A stretch of DNA of 64,000 bases from Natronoarchaeum rubrum (GCF_024494695.1 NZ_JANHDP010000003.1:62001-126000), one strand, 5' to 3'. Positions 1 to 9,352 are shown, numbered from the stretch's first letter. Made by a program: numbers and translations. Notes: generated by a model from the sequence alone, not told the origin.

Positions 1-1
1 C

Positions 2-859
2 GTCGCGGACCTCACGGTCTCCGCGACCGACCCCGACGAGGTTCCGAACGACGTCGACCTGATCTTCTCCTCGCTGCCCTCCAGCGTCGGCGAACAGGTC
101 GAGCCCGACTTCGTCGAGGACGGCTACGTCGTCTCCTCGAACTCCTCGAATTCGCGCCTCGCCGAGGACGTGCCCCTCGTGATCCCCGAGGTCAACCACG
201 ACCACCTCGACCTGATCGAGGTCCAGCGCGACGAGCGGGGCTGGGACGGCGCGCTGATCAAGAACCCCAACTGCTCGACGATCACGATGGTGCCGACGCT
301 GGCCCAGCTCGACCAGTTCGGCCTCGAAAAAGTGTTCGTCTCGACGCTGCAGGCCGTCTCCGGCGCGGGCTACGACGGCGTCACGTCGATGGAGATCATC
401 GACAACGTCCTGCCCCACATCGGCGGCGAGGAAGAAAAGATGGAGAGCGAGTCCCGGAAGCTGCTCGGCGAGTTCGACGGCGCCGAGCTCAGCTGGCACG
501 ACGTCGACGTGACCGCGTCGTGTAATCGTGTCGCGACGCTGGACGGCCACCTCGAGAACGTGTTCGCCGAACTCGCCGAGGACGCCTCGGCGTCCGACGT
601 CGAGGCCGCGTTCCGCGAGGCGCCGACGATCGACCTCCAGAGCGCGCCCGACGAGCTCATCAAGGTGTTCGAGGATCCCAACCGGCCCCAGCCCCGCCTG
701 GATCGCAACCTCAACGACGGCCAGGGCATCGCGACCGGCCCGGTCCAGGAGACCAGCGACGGCGTCCAGTTCGACTGTCTCGCACACAACACGATCCGCG
801 GCGCCGCCGGCGCCAGCGTGCTGAACGGCGAGCTGCTGGTCGAGGAAGGCTACCTGTAG
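2..859 (+). CDS. asd: Aspartate-semialdehyde dehydrogenase, 5' end outside window
   Basis: The reading frame is open from the left edge, so only the last 285 residues are present. The enzyme reduces aspartyl phosphate to aspartate semialdehyde with NADPH, the branch point to lysine, threonine and methionine. The catalytic cysteine lies in the motif KNPNCSTI, followed by the SGAGYDG segment of the dimerisation/substrate domain. A histidine near the C terminus (AHNTIRGAAG) matches the conserved substrate region of the archaeal/fungal-type enzyme. Codon use and acidity match the neighbours. The family call is firm; the missing start cannot be judged. Confidence 0.95.
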   Translation, partial: VADLTVSATDPDEVPNDVDLIFSSLPSSVGEQVEPDFVEDGYVVSSNSSNSRLAEDVPLVIPEVNHDHLDLIEVQRDERGWDGALIKNPNCSTITMVPTLAQLDQFGLEKVFVSTLQAVSGAGYDGVTSMEIIDNVLPHIGGEEEKMESESRKLLGEFDGAELSWHDVDVTASCNRVATLDGHLENVFAELAEDASASDVEAAFREAPTIDLQSAPDELIKVFEDPNRPQPRLDRNLNDGQGIATGPVQETSDGVQFDCLAHNTIRGAAGASVLNGELLVEEGYL

Positions 860-916
860 ACGCCGTCCGCGATCCGCTCTCTCGCAGTCGCCCGACGGCC
901 GTTCTTTGCCAACCGA

Positions 917-925
917 CATATAAAG
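917..925 (+). promoter_or_regulatory. TATA box ahead of the 997 membrane protein gene
   Basis: CATATAAAG is an AT-rich island in a GC-rich intergenic region, downstream of the asd stop codon. Transcription would start about 27 bases later, giving a leader of roughly 50 bases before the ATG at 997, longer than usual here. Confidence 0.5.
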
Positions 926-996
926 CTGCGGCACCCGTGTGAGCGTCGCACACTGCCGGGCCGGAACTATCATTCGTGTCGCTGAAGGTCGCATCG

Positions 997-1464
997 ATGA
1001 CGGCGCAAGCCCACGAGACGGAGTACCCCGAGCTGACCGCGACGTACTGGACGAAGGTCACGATCGCCGGCCTCGTCGCCGGTCTGGCGATGGGCATCGT
1101 GATGTTCCGGGTGATGGGGATCATGCAAGCGGTCGGAAGCTTGTATGGCTTCGCGGCGACGGGACCGGGCTGGATCGCACACCTGTTTCACGCGGTCGTG
1201 TTCGCGCTGATCTTCGGCGGGTTCTACATGTGGGCGCCGCTCAAGCCGTTTCGAGACCGAGTCCTCGCGAGCGTCACGATCGGTATCACCTGGGGCGTCG
1301 TGCTCTGGTTCCTCGCGGCCGGCGTGATCATGCCGCTGTGGCTGGAGGCCGTCTCTGCAACGGCGCCGCCCGCGCTACCCTCGCTGAATCCCGTCAGCGG
1401 ACTCGGCCACGTCCTCTACGGTGCGGTGCTCGGCGGCGTCGCCGCCGCGCTCCAGAAGTACTAG
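997..1464 (+). CDS. Small four-helix membrane protein, function unknown
   Basis: About 155 residues if started at the ATG at 997; an in-frame GTG at 976 would add seven residues, but the ATG gives a normal soluble N terminus (MTAQAHETEY). Four hydrophobic segments are visible (about 23-45, 62-80, 90-115 and 130-150), with few charges between them. I recognise the style as a haloarchaeal conserved membrane protein but cannot name a function. The neighbours, asd and another membrane protein, give no operon context. Confidence 0.75.
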   Translation: MTAQAHETEYPELTATYWTKVTIAGLVAGLAMGIVMFRVMGIMQAVGSLYGFAATGPGWIAHLFHAVVFALIFGGFYMWAPLKPFRDRVLASVTIGITWGVVLWFLAAGVIMPLWLEAVSATAPPALPSLNPVSGLGHVLYGAVLGGVAAALQKY

Positions 1465-1529
1465 CGTCCTCGTTGAGCGGATCTCGTCCGACCGATATTT
1501 TGATTACGATCTGACACCTATGTGCCGAC

Positions 1530-2366
1530 ATGGCGAGCGAGTCCGCCGAGATGACCTGGTCCGGCGACGCGTCGACGTCGACTGTCGGTCGGCTCTGTCT
1601 GTACTTGCAGGTCGGATTTTTCGGCGGACTCGCGCTACTGCTCGCTGCGCTGATCGCGCTCGTCGCTCTCCGGTCGGTTCGTACCGGCGAGTACGGCGTC
1701 CTCGCGCTCGTCGCGCTGCTGGCGCTCGTCGGCGGGCCGTTCTCGATGCTGTACCTCCTCCCCGTCGTCACCGACGCCGACGCGCGGCGCTCGCTCTCGA
1801 AGGATCTCCCGCGGTACCGCCGGCTCGTCCGGTGGAGGATCGCCCTCGCCGCCGTCATCGGCGCCGGAGGGATCCTCGCGGCGGTCTACAGCGGGTCGTG
1901 GGTGCTACTGGGGGCGTTACTGCTCATTCCGACGGTATCGTTCGGCGTGGCAGGGTCGCTCGACGTCGACGGCGCGCTCGACGCCGCTGCGGGGGAACTC
2001 GTCGTTCAGGGTCGGGCGGTCGACCTCGATGCAGTTGCGGACCACCGGCGGATCGACGTTGGCGACTACGCCGTTCTCTGGCTGTCGTACGCCGGTCCAA
2101 ACGATCTCGGCAGACCGAGGCTGGTCGTCGTTCCAGGGTCGGTCGCCGACGCCGCGGTCGCCGCGGTGCCCGAGGACCCCGACGAGAGCGAGGCGTCGCA
2201 CCCGCCTGCGGAGCGTGCCGCGCTCGTGGGGACAGCGGCCGTCTTCCTGGGGCTGGCCGCGGTGCTCGTCGCCATCGGACGCGGGACCGAGAACGCGGCC
2301 GCGCTCTACGCGTTCGCCGCGATGCCGGGGTCTGTCGGCGGGCTGTTGCTGTACCTCGCCGCGTGA
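1530..2366 (+). CDS. Haloarchaeal multi-pass membrane protein, function unknown
   Basis: This 278-residue protein has two hydrophobic segments near residues 30-90, a pair near 105-145, a soluble acidic stretch (about 150-220) and a final hydrophobic pair (about 230-275). The middle part contains VLWLSYAGPNDLGRPRLVVVPGS, a beta-rich region that may be an extramembrane domain. No catalytic motif is apparent. It stands alone, with the next gene convergent. Confidence 0.7.
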   Translation: MASESAEMTWSGDASTSTVGRLCLYLQVGFFGGLALLLAALIALVALRSVRTGEYGVLALVALLALVGGPFSMLYLLPVVTDADARRSLSKDLPRYRRLVRWRIALAAVIGAGGILAAVYSGSWVLLGALLLIPTVSFGVAGSLDVDGALDAAAGELVVQGRAVDLDAVADHRRIDVGDYAVLWLSYAGPNDLGRPRLVVVPGSVADAAVAAVPEDPDESEASHPPAERAALVGTAAVFLGLAAVLVAIGRGTENAAALYAFAAMPGSVGGLLLYLAA

Positions 2367-2393
2367 CGCCGGCGTCACTCGGTGCTCGCCCGG

Positions 2394-3359
2394 CTACAGC
2401 GAGACCTCGTTTTCCAGCCCGTCGTACTCGCCCGTCTCGTCGACCCGCCGGACGTTTCCGGCGACGATGTCGGCGAGGCGCTCGTAGTAGTCGGGCGTGT
2501 GGCCGGCGTGGTGGGGCGTGATCTGGACGTTGCCGAGATCCCACAGCGGGTGGTCCCGAGGCAACGGTTCGGGATCGGTCACGTCCAGCGCAGCGCCGCG
2601 GATCCAGCCGGAGCGCAGCGCCGTCAGGAGGTCGTCGGTGTCGACCACGGGGCCGCGGGCGACGTTGACGAGCACGGCCTCGGGCGGGAGCGTGACGAAC
2701 TCCTCGCTGCCGATCAACCCATCAGTTTCGTCGGTCAGCGGGCAGGCGAGCACCAGATAGTCGGTGCGCGCGAGAGCGTCGTGGAGGCCGTCCTCGTCGA
2801 AGCCGATCACCTCGTCGGTCGGACCGCCCTTCTCGGGCGTGTACCGGACGCTGACCGTCTCGACGCCGAACCCCTCCAGTCGGTCGACGACGGCCTGCCC
2901 GATCGCGCCGAGGCCGACGACCGTCACCGTACTGTCCTGCAGTTCGTGGGCTTTGTAGTGGCGCCATTCGTTGTTTCGCTGGCGGCGGAACCCCTCGTGG
3001 AACCGGCGAGTGAACGTCAGGATGTTCCCCAGAACGTGCTCGCCCATGTTCGGGCCGTGGACGCCCGAGGCGTTGGTCACGGTGACGCCGCGCTCGCGCA
3101 GGCCGTCGAGGGGCAGGTGGCCGACGCCGGCGTACGCGCAGGCGAACAGCTGCATCGCCTCGGCCCGGTCGAGCAGCTCCTCGTCTAACACCATGCCCGT
3201 CACGATCTCCGCATCCGGGATCTCCTCGCGCTCCGCTGCCGGCGTCCGCGCGAGCGTGACGTCGCTGTCTGGCAGTCTGGACCGAAGCGCGTCGGCGTAC
3301 TCCTCGACGGGGATGCCGTGAGTTCCCTTCCGGAGCACGAGTACGTCGTGGTCGCTCAT
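2394..3359 (-). CDS. D-2-hydroxyacid dehydrogenase (NAD-binding)
   Basis: This protein of 321 residues belongs to the phosphoglycerate/glycerate/formate dehydrogenase superfamily of cytosolic oxidoreductases. The Rossmann motif GLGAIGQAV is followed by NVARGPVVD around the substrate arginine, then a C-terminal ITPHHAGHTPDYYE segment bearing the catalytic histidine. The chosen start (MSDHDVLVLRKG) is the first methionine ahead of the N-terminal catalytic fold; the longer in-frame extension to 3524 lacks domain character and enters the promoter region of the divergent oxidase gene. The 2-oxoacid substrate cannot be told from sequence. Confidence 0.88.
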   Translation of the reverse strand: MSDHDVLVLRKGTHGIPVEEYADALRSRLPDSDVTLARTPAAEREEIPDAEIVTGMVLDEELLDRAEAMQLFACAYAGVGHLPLDGLRERGVTVTNASGVHGPNMGEHVLGNILTFTRRFHEGFRRQRNNEWRHYKAHELQDSTVTVVGLGAIGQAVVDRLEGFGVETVSVRYTPEKGGPTDEVIGFDEDGLHDALARTDYLVLACPLTDETDGLIGSEEFVTLPPEAVLVNVARGPVVDTDDLLTALRSGWIRGAALDVTDPEPLPRDHPLWDLGNVQITPHHAGHTPDYYERLADIVAGNVRRVDETGEYDGLENEVSL

Positions 3360-3503
3360 GTAGTCGTGATCGACCGACGCGGCCATAAGTCCCGGACAGG
3401 TGGCGAACACTGCTGGTTTCGTCGAACTCCGCCGATATCCGAGCGTCGGTATCACCTGATCGCCCGCGAGACAGGTCAGCGCGTCCGAGAGGCACCCCAG
3501 CCG

Positions 3504-3513
3504 TTGATAAATC
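3504..3513 (+). promoter_or_regulatory. TATA box of the oxidase subunit I gene
   Basis: TTGATAAATC is centred about 25 bases before the ATG at 3533, so the transcript is probably leaderless, the usual haloarchaeal arrangement. Confidence 0.6.
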
Positions 3514-3532
3514 GCGACGAGCATAGGTACGT

Positions 3533-5455
3533 ATGGTAGCTGGCCAGGTAGTCCTGACAGTCCTCATGGGACTATTTCTCGTGGGCGTCGCCGCGTGGCT
3601 CGGACGACTCAGCGACTGGCGACCGACGACCGTCGGCGGCGGCACCGTCGAGGAGGATCGCCGCGAGACTGCCGAGAAACCCGGTGGCCTCATACGGTGG
3701 TTGACGACGGTCGACCACAAGGACATCGGCGTCATGTACGGTCTGTTCTCGGTGACGGCGTTCGTCGTCGGCGGCCTGATGGTCGTAGTGATGCGCCTAG
3801 AACTGCTCCAGCCCGGCGAGACGATCATCGGCGCGTCGACGTACAACGCGTTGCTGACGAACCACGGCATCACGATGCTGTTCCTGTTCGGGACGCCCTT
3901 TATCGCCGCATTCGCGAACTACTTTATCCCGCTGTTCATCGGCGCGGACGACATGGCGTTCCCGCGGATCAACGCCATCGCGTTCTGGCTCCTCCCGGTG
4001 AGTGCCATGTTGATCTGGGGCGGGTTCTTCCTCTGGCCCGTCCTCGAGGGCGTCGCTCCGGCCCAGACGTCGTGGACGATGTACGCGCCGCTGTCGACGT
4101 CGAGCACCGCACAGGGGACGCCCGCCGCGAGCATGGGGGCGATCAACCCCGGGGCCGACATGATGATGCTGGGGCTGCACCTCTCGGGTATTTCCGCGAC
4201 GATGGGCGCGATCAACTTCATCGTCACCATCTTCACCGAACGAGCCGACGACGTCGGCTGGCACAACCTCGATATCTTCTCGTGGACGATCCTCACCCAG
4301 TCAGCGATCATCCTCTTTGCGTTCCCGCTGCTGGGCAGCGCGCTGCTGATGTTGCTCGCGGACCGGAACTTCGGGACGGTGTTTTTTGCCCCCGAGGGCG
4401 GTAACCCGATCCTCTGGCAGCACCTGTTCTGGTTCTTCGGTCACCCCGAAGTGTACATCCTGGTGTTGCCCCCGATGGGGATCATCAGCTACGTCCTGCC
4501 CAGATTCGCGGGGCGTAAGCTGTTCGGGTTCAAGTTCGTCGTCTACTCGACGCTGGCGATCGGCGTCCTCTCCTTCGGCGTCTGGGCGCACCACATGTTC
4601 GCCTCCGGGATGGATCCGCGCATGGAGGGCGCCTTTATGGCCGTCTCGCTGGCGATCGCGGTGCCGAGTGCGGTGAAGGTGTTCAACTGGATCACGACGC
4701 TGTGGCAGGGGTCGATCCGGCTGGCGGCGCCGATGCTGTTCTGTCTCGGCTTCGTCTCGAACTTCATCATCGGCGGCGTCACCGGCGTGTTCCTCGCCGC
4801 GGTGCCCGTGAACCTGATCCTCCACGAGACCCACTACGTGGTCGGGCACTTCCACTACATCGTGATGGGCGCCATCGGCTTTGCCTTCTTTGCGGGCTTT
4901 TACTACTGGTTCCCGCTCGTGACCGGCCGGATGTACCAGCGCCAGCTCGCGAAGTGGCACTTCTGGCTCTCGATGGTCGGGACGAACATCGTGTTCTTCG
5001 CGCTGATCCTGCTGGGCTACGCCGGGATGCCCCGCAAGTACGCCAACTACGACGTGACGGTCGGCCCGCAGGAGATGTTTATCAACCTCAACCAGATCGC
5101 GACGCTGGGCGCCCTGCTGTTGCTGGTCGGCCAGCTCGTCTGGGCGTACAACTTCCTGTCCTCGGCGCTCGAAGGGCCGGTGATCGACGACGACGATCCC
5201 TGGAACCTCGACGAGCACAACATGAAGACCCGCGAGTGGGACTGGTTCCGCGAGCACCGGATGCCGATGTCCGGCGGCGGCGGACACGCGATCGCGTACG
5301 ACGGTGGAACCAAGCAAGAAGCCGATGCACAGGCTGCGCAGGACGCCGACGCGCAGGACGCCGACGCGCAGGACGCCGACGCACAGGACGCCGACGCTAA
5401 GGCGCCGTCGGACGCCGAGGGCCCTTCAGTCGATCCCGATCCCAACGAAGACTAG
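3533..5455 (+). CDS. coxA: Heme-copper cytochrome oxidase subunit I
   Basis: The 640-residue protein is the catalytic subunit of a terminal oxidase in the cell membrane, reducing O2 to water and pumping protons. It has one extra N-terminal transmembrane helix before the canonical twelve. The first heme ligand lies in LLTNHGITM; the Cu_B histidine and its cross-linked tyrosine lie in HPEVY at about residues 304-308; the histidine pair is in WAHHMF; the heme ligands follow in VVGHFHYIVMGA. The tyrosine in HPEVY indicates an A-type enzyme. The cytosolic tail carries a repetitive acidic stretch. No subunit II or III gene is adjacent, so partners must be encoded elsewhere. Confidence 0.95.
   Translation: MVAGQVVLTVLMGLFLVGVAAWLGRLSDWRPTTVGGGTVEEDRRETAEKPGGLIRWLTTVDHKDIGVMYGLFSVTAFVVGGLMVVVMRLELLQPGETIIGASTYNALLTNHGITMLFLFGTPFIAAFANYFIPLFIGADDMAFPRINAIAFWLLPVSAMLIWGGFFLWPVLEGVAPAQTSWTMYAPLSTSSTAQGTPAASMGAINPGADMMMLGLHLSGISATMGAINFIVTIFTERADDVGWHNLDIFSWTILTQSAIILFAFPLLGSALLMLLADRNFGTVFFAPEGGNPILWQHLFWFFGHPEVYILVLPPMGIISYVLPRFAGRKLFGFKFVVYSTLAIGVLSFGVWAHHMFASGMDPRMEGAFMAVSLAIAVPSAVKVFNWITTLWQGSIRLAAPMLFCLGFVSNFIIGGVTGVFLAAVPVNLILHETHYVVGHFHYIVMGAIGFAFFAGFYYWFPLVTGRMYQRQLAKWHFWLSMVGTNIVFFALILLGYAGMPRKYANYDVTVGPQEMFINLNQIATLGALLLLVGQLVWAYNFLSSALEGPVIDDDDPWNLDEHNMKTREWDWFREHRMPMSGGGGHAIAYDGGTKQEADAQAAQDADAQDADAQDADAQDADAKAPSDAEGPSVDPDPNED
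5339..5398 (+). repeat. coxA: Four in-frame 15-base tandem repeats in the oxidase tail
   Basis: Four copies of CAGGACGCCGACGCN encode QDADA repeated at the C terminus of cytochrome oxidase subunit I. Copies differ only at the last base. The array is in frame, so copy-number change would only lengthen or shorten an acidic disordered tail. Confidence 0.9.
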
Positions 5456-5456
5456 C

Positions 5457-6266
5457 TCACTCGCCCCGGAACTCGGGGTCCTCGTCGCCGAAGAAGGCCT
5501 CGTGACCTCGGGCGTAGTCGTCGGTGCCTGCGAGGCGCGCGATCGTGTCGGTCTCGGCCTCCAGATGTTCATCGAACGTCCGGCCGTGGCTGTTGGCCAT
5601 GAGACGCTTGGTCGCGCCGAAGGCCCGCGTCGGCCCCGATGCCATCTCGTCGGCGAGTTCCTCGACGCGATCCTCGAACGAGCTCGCCGGGACGACCTCG
5701 GTCGCCAGACCGAAGTCGACCGCGCGCTCGGCGTCTATCGGCGCGTCCATGAGCGCGATCTCGCGAGCCCGTCGGTGGCCGACGAGCTCCGGCAGGAGGT
5801 AGGTGATGCCGCCGTCGCCCGACAGCCCGAGCCGCGGGTAGGCGTACTCGAAGCGGGCGTCCTCCGAGACGACCACGAGGTCTGCGGCCATCGCGAGGCC
5901 GAAGCCGGCGCCCGCCGCGGTGCCGTTGACGCCCGCGATCACGGGCTTTGGCGCGGTGGCCATGTGCCGGATCGCCGCGTGGAGCCGGGAGGCCAAGGCA
6001 CGCAGCCGCCGGCCGTCTGACTCGTCGCCCTCCAGAGCCGCGAGGTCGGCGCCGGTGTTGAACCAGTCGTCGACGCCGGTCAGCACGACGCAGCGCACGT
6101 CGTCGTCCGAGTCAGCCAGTTCGATGACGGCGTCGCGCAGGTCGCCGGCCATCGCCTCGCTCAGCGCATTGTACGCGTCGGGCCGAGCCATCGTGATCGT
6201 CCCCACCGCGCCGTCGCGCTCGACGTCGACGTGCTCGCCGCCGGCCTCGAAGCTGTCGGATTCCAT
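5457..6266 (-). CDS. Enoyl-CoA hydratase/isomerase family protein
   Basis: A crotonase-fold protein of 269 residues acting on acyl-CoA thioesters. The oxyanion-hole motif GTAAGAGFGLAMAADLVV is intact. At the second catalytic position it has the segment LGLSGDGGITYLL, with an aspartate where hydratases carry glutamate, resembling PaaG-type isomerases. I therefore favour an isomerase or ring-opening role over classical hydratase. The start at 6266 begins with MESDSFEAGG; an in-frame extension to 6482 overlaps the next gene and looks non-coding. It is convergent with the oxidase gene and leaves a two-base gap. Confidence 0.88.
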   Translation of the reverse strand: MESDSFEAGGEHVDVERDGAVGTITMARPDAYNALSEAMAGDLRDAVIELADSDDDVRCVVLTGVDDWFNTGADLAALEGDESDGRRLRALASRLHAAIRHMATAPKPVIAGVNGTAAGAGFGLAMAADLVVVSEDARFEYAYPRLGLSGDGGITYLLPELVGHRRAREIALMDAPIDAERAVDFGLATEVVPASSFEDRVEELADEMASGPTRAFGATKRLMANSHGRTFDEHLEAETDTIARLAGTDDYARGHEAFFGDEDPEFRGE

Positions 6267-6411
6267 GCGGGTAACTGCGCGGGCCACCCTGAAATAATCT
6301 AGCGCGAAAGTTCCACGGCTCTGCCACGTCGTAGGCTCCCGGAGACGCCGCGTCGCCAAGCCACCGCGTGCTATCGGGACATTAATATCGCTGGCACGGA
6401 CCCTTCGGTGT

Positions 6412-7782
6412 ATGGAGCGGTACGACGTGGCCGTCGTCGGTGGCGGTCCCGCGGGGACGTGTGCCGGCTGGGAGGCCGCCAAGGGCGGCTCCCGGGCGGT
6501 GGTACTGGAGAAGGGCGTCCCCCGCGAGGATCGCGACGGACTCGGTCCGGACTCGACGGACGCAGCGGGGATGCTCGACTACTGGGTCGACATCATGGAC
6601 ATCGACTACGAGCGCATCCCCGAGGAGGCGATCCTCCGGGAGCTCTCGGGGACGGACTTCGTCGGCCCGAACGAGTCGGTCTCGCTCGACACCACTGGAA
6701 TGGACGCCGGCTACGACGGGTTCGGGTTCACCTTCCAGCGCGCTCGGATGGACGACTGGCTCCGCGAGGAGGCCGAGAGCGAGGGCGCCGACTACCGCGT
6801 CGGCGTCAGCGTCACCGACGTGGAGACCGACCTGTCGGGCGACCCGCGCCACGTCCTCAGCCTGCGCGACGGCGAGGACATCGGCGCGAAGTACCTCGTA
6901 CTGGCGGACGGCCCGCAGCGTCAGGTCACGAGTCGCGTACTCGACCGATACCTGCCGGCGGACGTCGACATCACCGACTACGTCGGGACGACCCACGCGA
7001 ACCACATCGCCTACCAGGAGCACCGCGAGGTGCCCGAGGAGGTCTTCGAGGACGACCGACTCAAGTTCTGGTGGGGGTACATGCCCGGCGAGACGGCCTA
7101 CCCGTGGGTGTTCCCCAACGACGGCAACGTCGCCCGCATCGGGTTGACGATGCCGATCGGACTGGACATCGACGAGATCGAGAACCGCGAGGACTACGCC
7201 CTCCTGCGGCCCGACGACGACGGCATCCCCTCGGGAGGGGAGTACATCCAGCGCCTGCTCGAACGCGAGTACGGCGACGAGTACGACGTCGAGGAGGACT
7301 TCCCGCTCGTCGAAGACCGCGGCAAGCGCGGCGGCACCGAGACGTACGCCATCTCCTCGACCCGGCCGATCGACTCGCCGACCCGCGCCGGCATCGCCGT
7401 CGCCGGCGGCGCGATGGGCACGACCTCGGCGTTCCACGAGGGTGGCTATCACGTCGCCGTGCGCTCGGGGCGGATCGCTGGCGAACTCGCCGCGGACGAC
7501 GAACTCCGTCGCTACAACGACGCCTGGAAAGAGGCCATCGGCGACGAGCTACTGCGGAACGTCACGTTCGCCGACATCGTCGCCGACTACGGGCCCGCAG
7601 ACTGGGACCGAACCTTCGGCGTCGCCAACGACCTGCTGGCGCCCGAGGACGACAAACTGCTACGCTGGCAGCTTCGTTCGGGACTGGCCGGCCTCAAAGT
7701 CGTCGGCGAGTACAAGTGGCGCAAGTTCGGCTACCGCGACGGCAAGTACGTCCAGCTGCGCGAAGCCGAGTACCAGCTGTAA
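6412..7782 (+). CDS. FAD-dependent geranylgeranyl-reductase-like oxidoreductase
   Basis: This protein has 456 residues. The N-terminal dinucleotide motif VVGGGPAGTCAGWEAAKGG binds FAD; a central YPWVFP segment and the C-terminal GGAMGTTSAFHEGG loop match the geranylgeranyl reductase / FixC-like flavoprotein family. Such enzymes reduce isoprenoid double bonds, for example in archaeal lipids, menaquinone or carotenoids, but the haloarchaeal set has many paralogs and the substrate is not readable here. It is followed after 12 bases by a small membrane protein and may be co-transcribed with it. Confidence 0.85.
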   Translation: MERYDVAVVGGGPAGTCAGWEAAKGGSRAVVLEKGVPREDRDGLGPDSTDAAGMLDYWVDIMDIDYERIPEEAILRELSGTDFVGPNESVSLDTTGMDAGYDGFGFTFQRARMDDWLREEAESEGADYRVGVSVTDVETDLSGDPRHVLSLRDGEDIGAKYLVLADGPQRQVTSRVLDRYLPADVDITDYVGTTHANHIAYQEHREVPEEVFEDDRLKFWWGYMPGETAYPWVFPNDGNVARIGLTMPIGLDIDEIENREDYALLRPDDDGIPSGGEYIQRLLEREYGDEYDVEEDFPLVEDRGKRGGTETYAISSTRPIDSPTRAGIAVAGGAMGTTSAFHEGGYHVAVRSGRIAGELAADDELRRYNDAWKEAIGDELLRNVTFADIVADYGPADWDRTFGVANDLLAPEDDKLLRWQLRSGLAGLKVVGEYKWRKFGYRDGKYVQLREAEYQL

Positions 7783-7794
7783 GCCCAGATCGAG

Positions 7795-8007
7795 ATGCGG
7801 GCCACCACGCTGACGAAACTGGTCGGCCTGTCTGCTCTCCTCGTCATCAGCGGGTTCGTCACGATGGGGTTTTCGCGGCTTGCGATCGGTTACGATCTCG
7901 CGCGCACCGTCGCGGCGCCGCTGTTCCTCTCGGGCTTTGCGATCGCGGTCGGGCTGTTCGCGTTCGGCGTCCTCTGGAAGCTCGGCGTCGTCGCGATCGA
8001 GGACTGA
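7795..8007 (+). CDS. Two-helix small membrane protein, unknown
   Basis: Seventy residues with two hydrophobic helices (about 8-28 and 37-62) separated by a short charged loop. It lies 12 bases after the flavoprotein gene in the same direction, so a shared transcript is likely. No motif is recognisable. Confidence 0.65.
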   Translation: MRATTLTKLVGLSALLVISGFVTMGFSRLAIGYDLARTVAAPLFLSGFAIAVGLFAFGVLWKLGVVAIED

Positions 8008-8053
8008 ACTTTCAACGCGTTCAACACGGATCGTCTCGCCGCAAGTTCTGCGA

Positions 8054-8063
8054 TTTTTATAAT
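8054..8063 (+). promoter_or_regulatory. TATA box of the Tat-exported hydrolase gene
   Basis: TTTTTATAAT sits about 37 bases before the ATG at 8096. This spacing argues against the upstream ATG at 8072, which is only 13 bases from the box centre and would precede the transcript start. Confidence 0.55.
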
Positions 8064-8095
8064 CATGATTCATGTATTATTTCTCGGCGGGAGCT

Positions 8096-8935
8096 ATGCA
8101 ACGGAGAACGTTCTGTAAACTGGCGGGAGCAGGTGTTATCGGGGCAGCGATCAGTCCGGCAAGCGTACAGGCTGCGGAGACCGTTCCGCTGGTCACGACG
8201 CGAGGCCACTTCGACATCGAGTGGGGATCGGTCGTACGGGACGACCGGTACGGTCCGCGCGAGTACGGAACGAACGGTGCGGTTCCGGGGATCGACACCG
8301 GGAATTGCGCGGGGGACCTGACCGTGTTCGTCCACGGCTACAAGACCAAGAACGGCGAGGCGCCCGAGACGACGAGCGACGCCGCCGGATCGCTCGCGAC
8401 CAGCGGCTACGGCGGCACGACGATCGGCTACACCTGGGACGCCGATAACCCGCTGTGGGACTGGTGGGAGACGACCGAGATAGCGCGCAAGAACGGGGCC
8501 AAACTGGCGCAGTTCACCGTGGACTATCTGGATGCCTGTCCGGACGCCACCGTCCGTTACGTCGGTTACTCCCTCGGTGCACAGGTCGTTCTCTCGGCAG
8601 CCCGGTCGCTCTCGGCGTGGGGTGCGGGACGAACTGTCGACGCCCTGACGCTGCTGGGCGCCGCAGCTGACGACCAGTCGGCCAGCACGTCCGGCCGGTA
8701 CGGCCCGGCGCTGGGGGAGGTCGTCGGACGGGTGGACAACTACTGGAACGAGGACGACGGCGTCCTCAACTGGGCCTATGGAAGCGCCGAGTGGGACGGC
8801 GCGCTCGGATCCAACGGCGTCGAGGGGACGCCGCCGGCGAACTACCGGGACCACGACGTGAGCTATGTCCCCGATCACTTCTCGTACTACGACGCCGCGG
8901 AGGGTTGCATCGACGAAGTCGTCGCGAACTGGTGA
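8096..8935 (+). CDS. Tat-exported alpha/beta hydrolase
   Basis: The 279-residue protein begins MQRRTFCKLAGAG, a twin-arginine signal, with a likely cleavage site after SVQAAE, so it should be folded in the cytosol and exported. A lipase/esterase fold is indicated by FVHGYKTK (oxyanion strand) and the nucleophile elbow GYSLGAQ; the aspartate and histidine probably follow in DNYWNEDD and PDHFSYYD. Cysteines at the two ends could form a disulfide outside the cell. The substrate is unknown. It is a monocistronic unit with its own promoter. Confidence 0.85.
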   Translation: MQRRTFCKLAGAGVIGAAISPASVQAAETVPLVTTRGHFDIEWGSVVRDDRYGPREYGTNGAVPGIDTGNCAGDLTVFVHGYKTKNGEAPETTSDAAGSLATSGYGGTTIGYTWDADNPLWDWWETTEIARKNGAKLAQFTVDYLDACPDATVRYVGYSLGAQVVLSAARSLSAWGAGRTVDALTLLGAAADDQSASTSGRYGPALGEVVGRVDNYWNEDDGVLNWAYGSAEWDGALGSNGVEGTPPANYRDHDVSYVPDHFSYYDAAEGCIDEVVANW

Positions 8936-9352
8936 ACGGTGTCGATCGGCGGCTCGGGGAGCGACATCGGCACGACATCCTTTTTGCAGGGGCGGACCTA
9001 CGTCCGACTGCGTACCTTTAGTCCCCGCCCGAGCACGTCCGCCAGGACGCGATGACAGCGCGGAGAACCCGGGTGCGCGACACGCAGTTGCTGAACCGGT
9101 CGAGATTGTTCGACCCGCCCGACGGTGTGAACCGCCGGGTCGTCCGGTTGAGCGACGCTCAACCCGCCCGGCACGAGGGTTTCCCGGTTGACAGGGCCTG
9201 CCGCCCACGGATGATACCGGTCGTTAGTGTTCCGGGCGACACTCATCCTTCGAGAGCGACGGCTGTACCTCGTGGCAACGCTGTTCGCAGCAACTGTAGC
9301 TGTACGACCCCTCAAACTGCAACGAAAGATGACGCAGAGAGTCGCGGCGCCG
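8936..9352. other. 417-base intergenic region with a 19-base dyad
   Basis: No convincing gene is visible between the hydrolase and KatG, which converge here. Minus-strand frame 8998-9315 is open but lacks any family resemblance. The region includes a perfect dyad at 9146-9164 (GGTTGAGCG-A-CGCTCAACC) and several CGGGTTG-like motifs around it. It may be a terminator region or a small RNA; nothing decides this. Confidence 0.5.
9146..9164. repeat. Perfect 9+1+9 base dyad
   Basis: The arms GGTTGAGCG and CGCTCAACC flank a single A. With no loop it cannot form a good RNA hairpin at the centre, so a protein-binding site is as likely as a structure. It lies between the converging stop codons of the hydrolase and katG. 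Confidence 0.7.

Noticed and set aside
8998..9315. 105-codon minus-strand frame between the hydrolase and katG
   Set aside because: No motif, poor composition for this proteome and no promoter; treated as non-coding.
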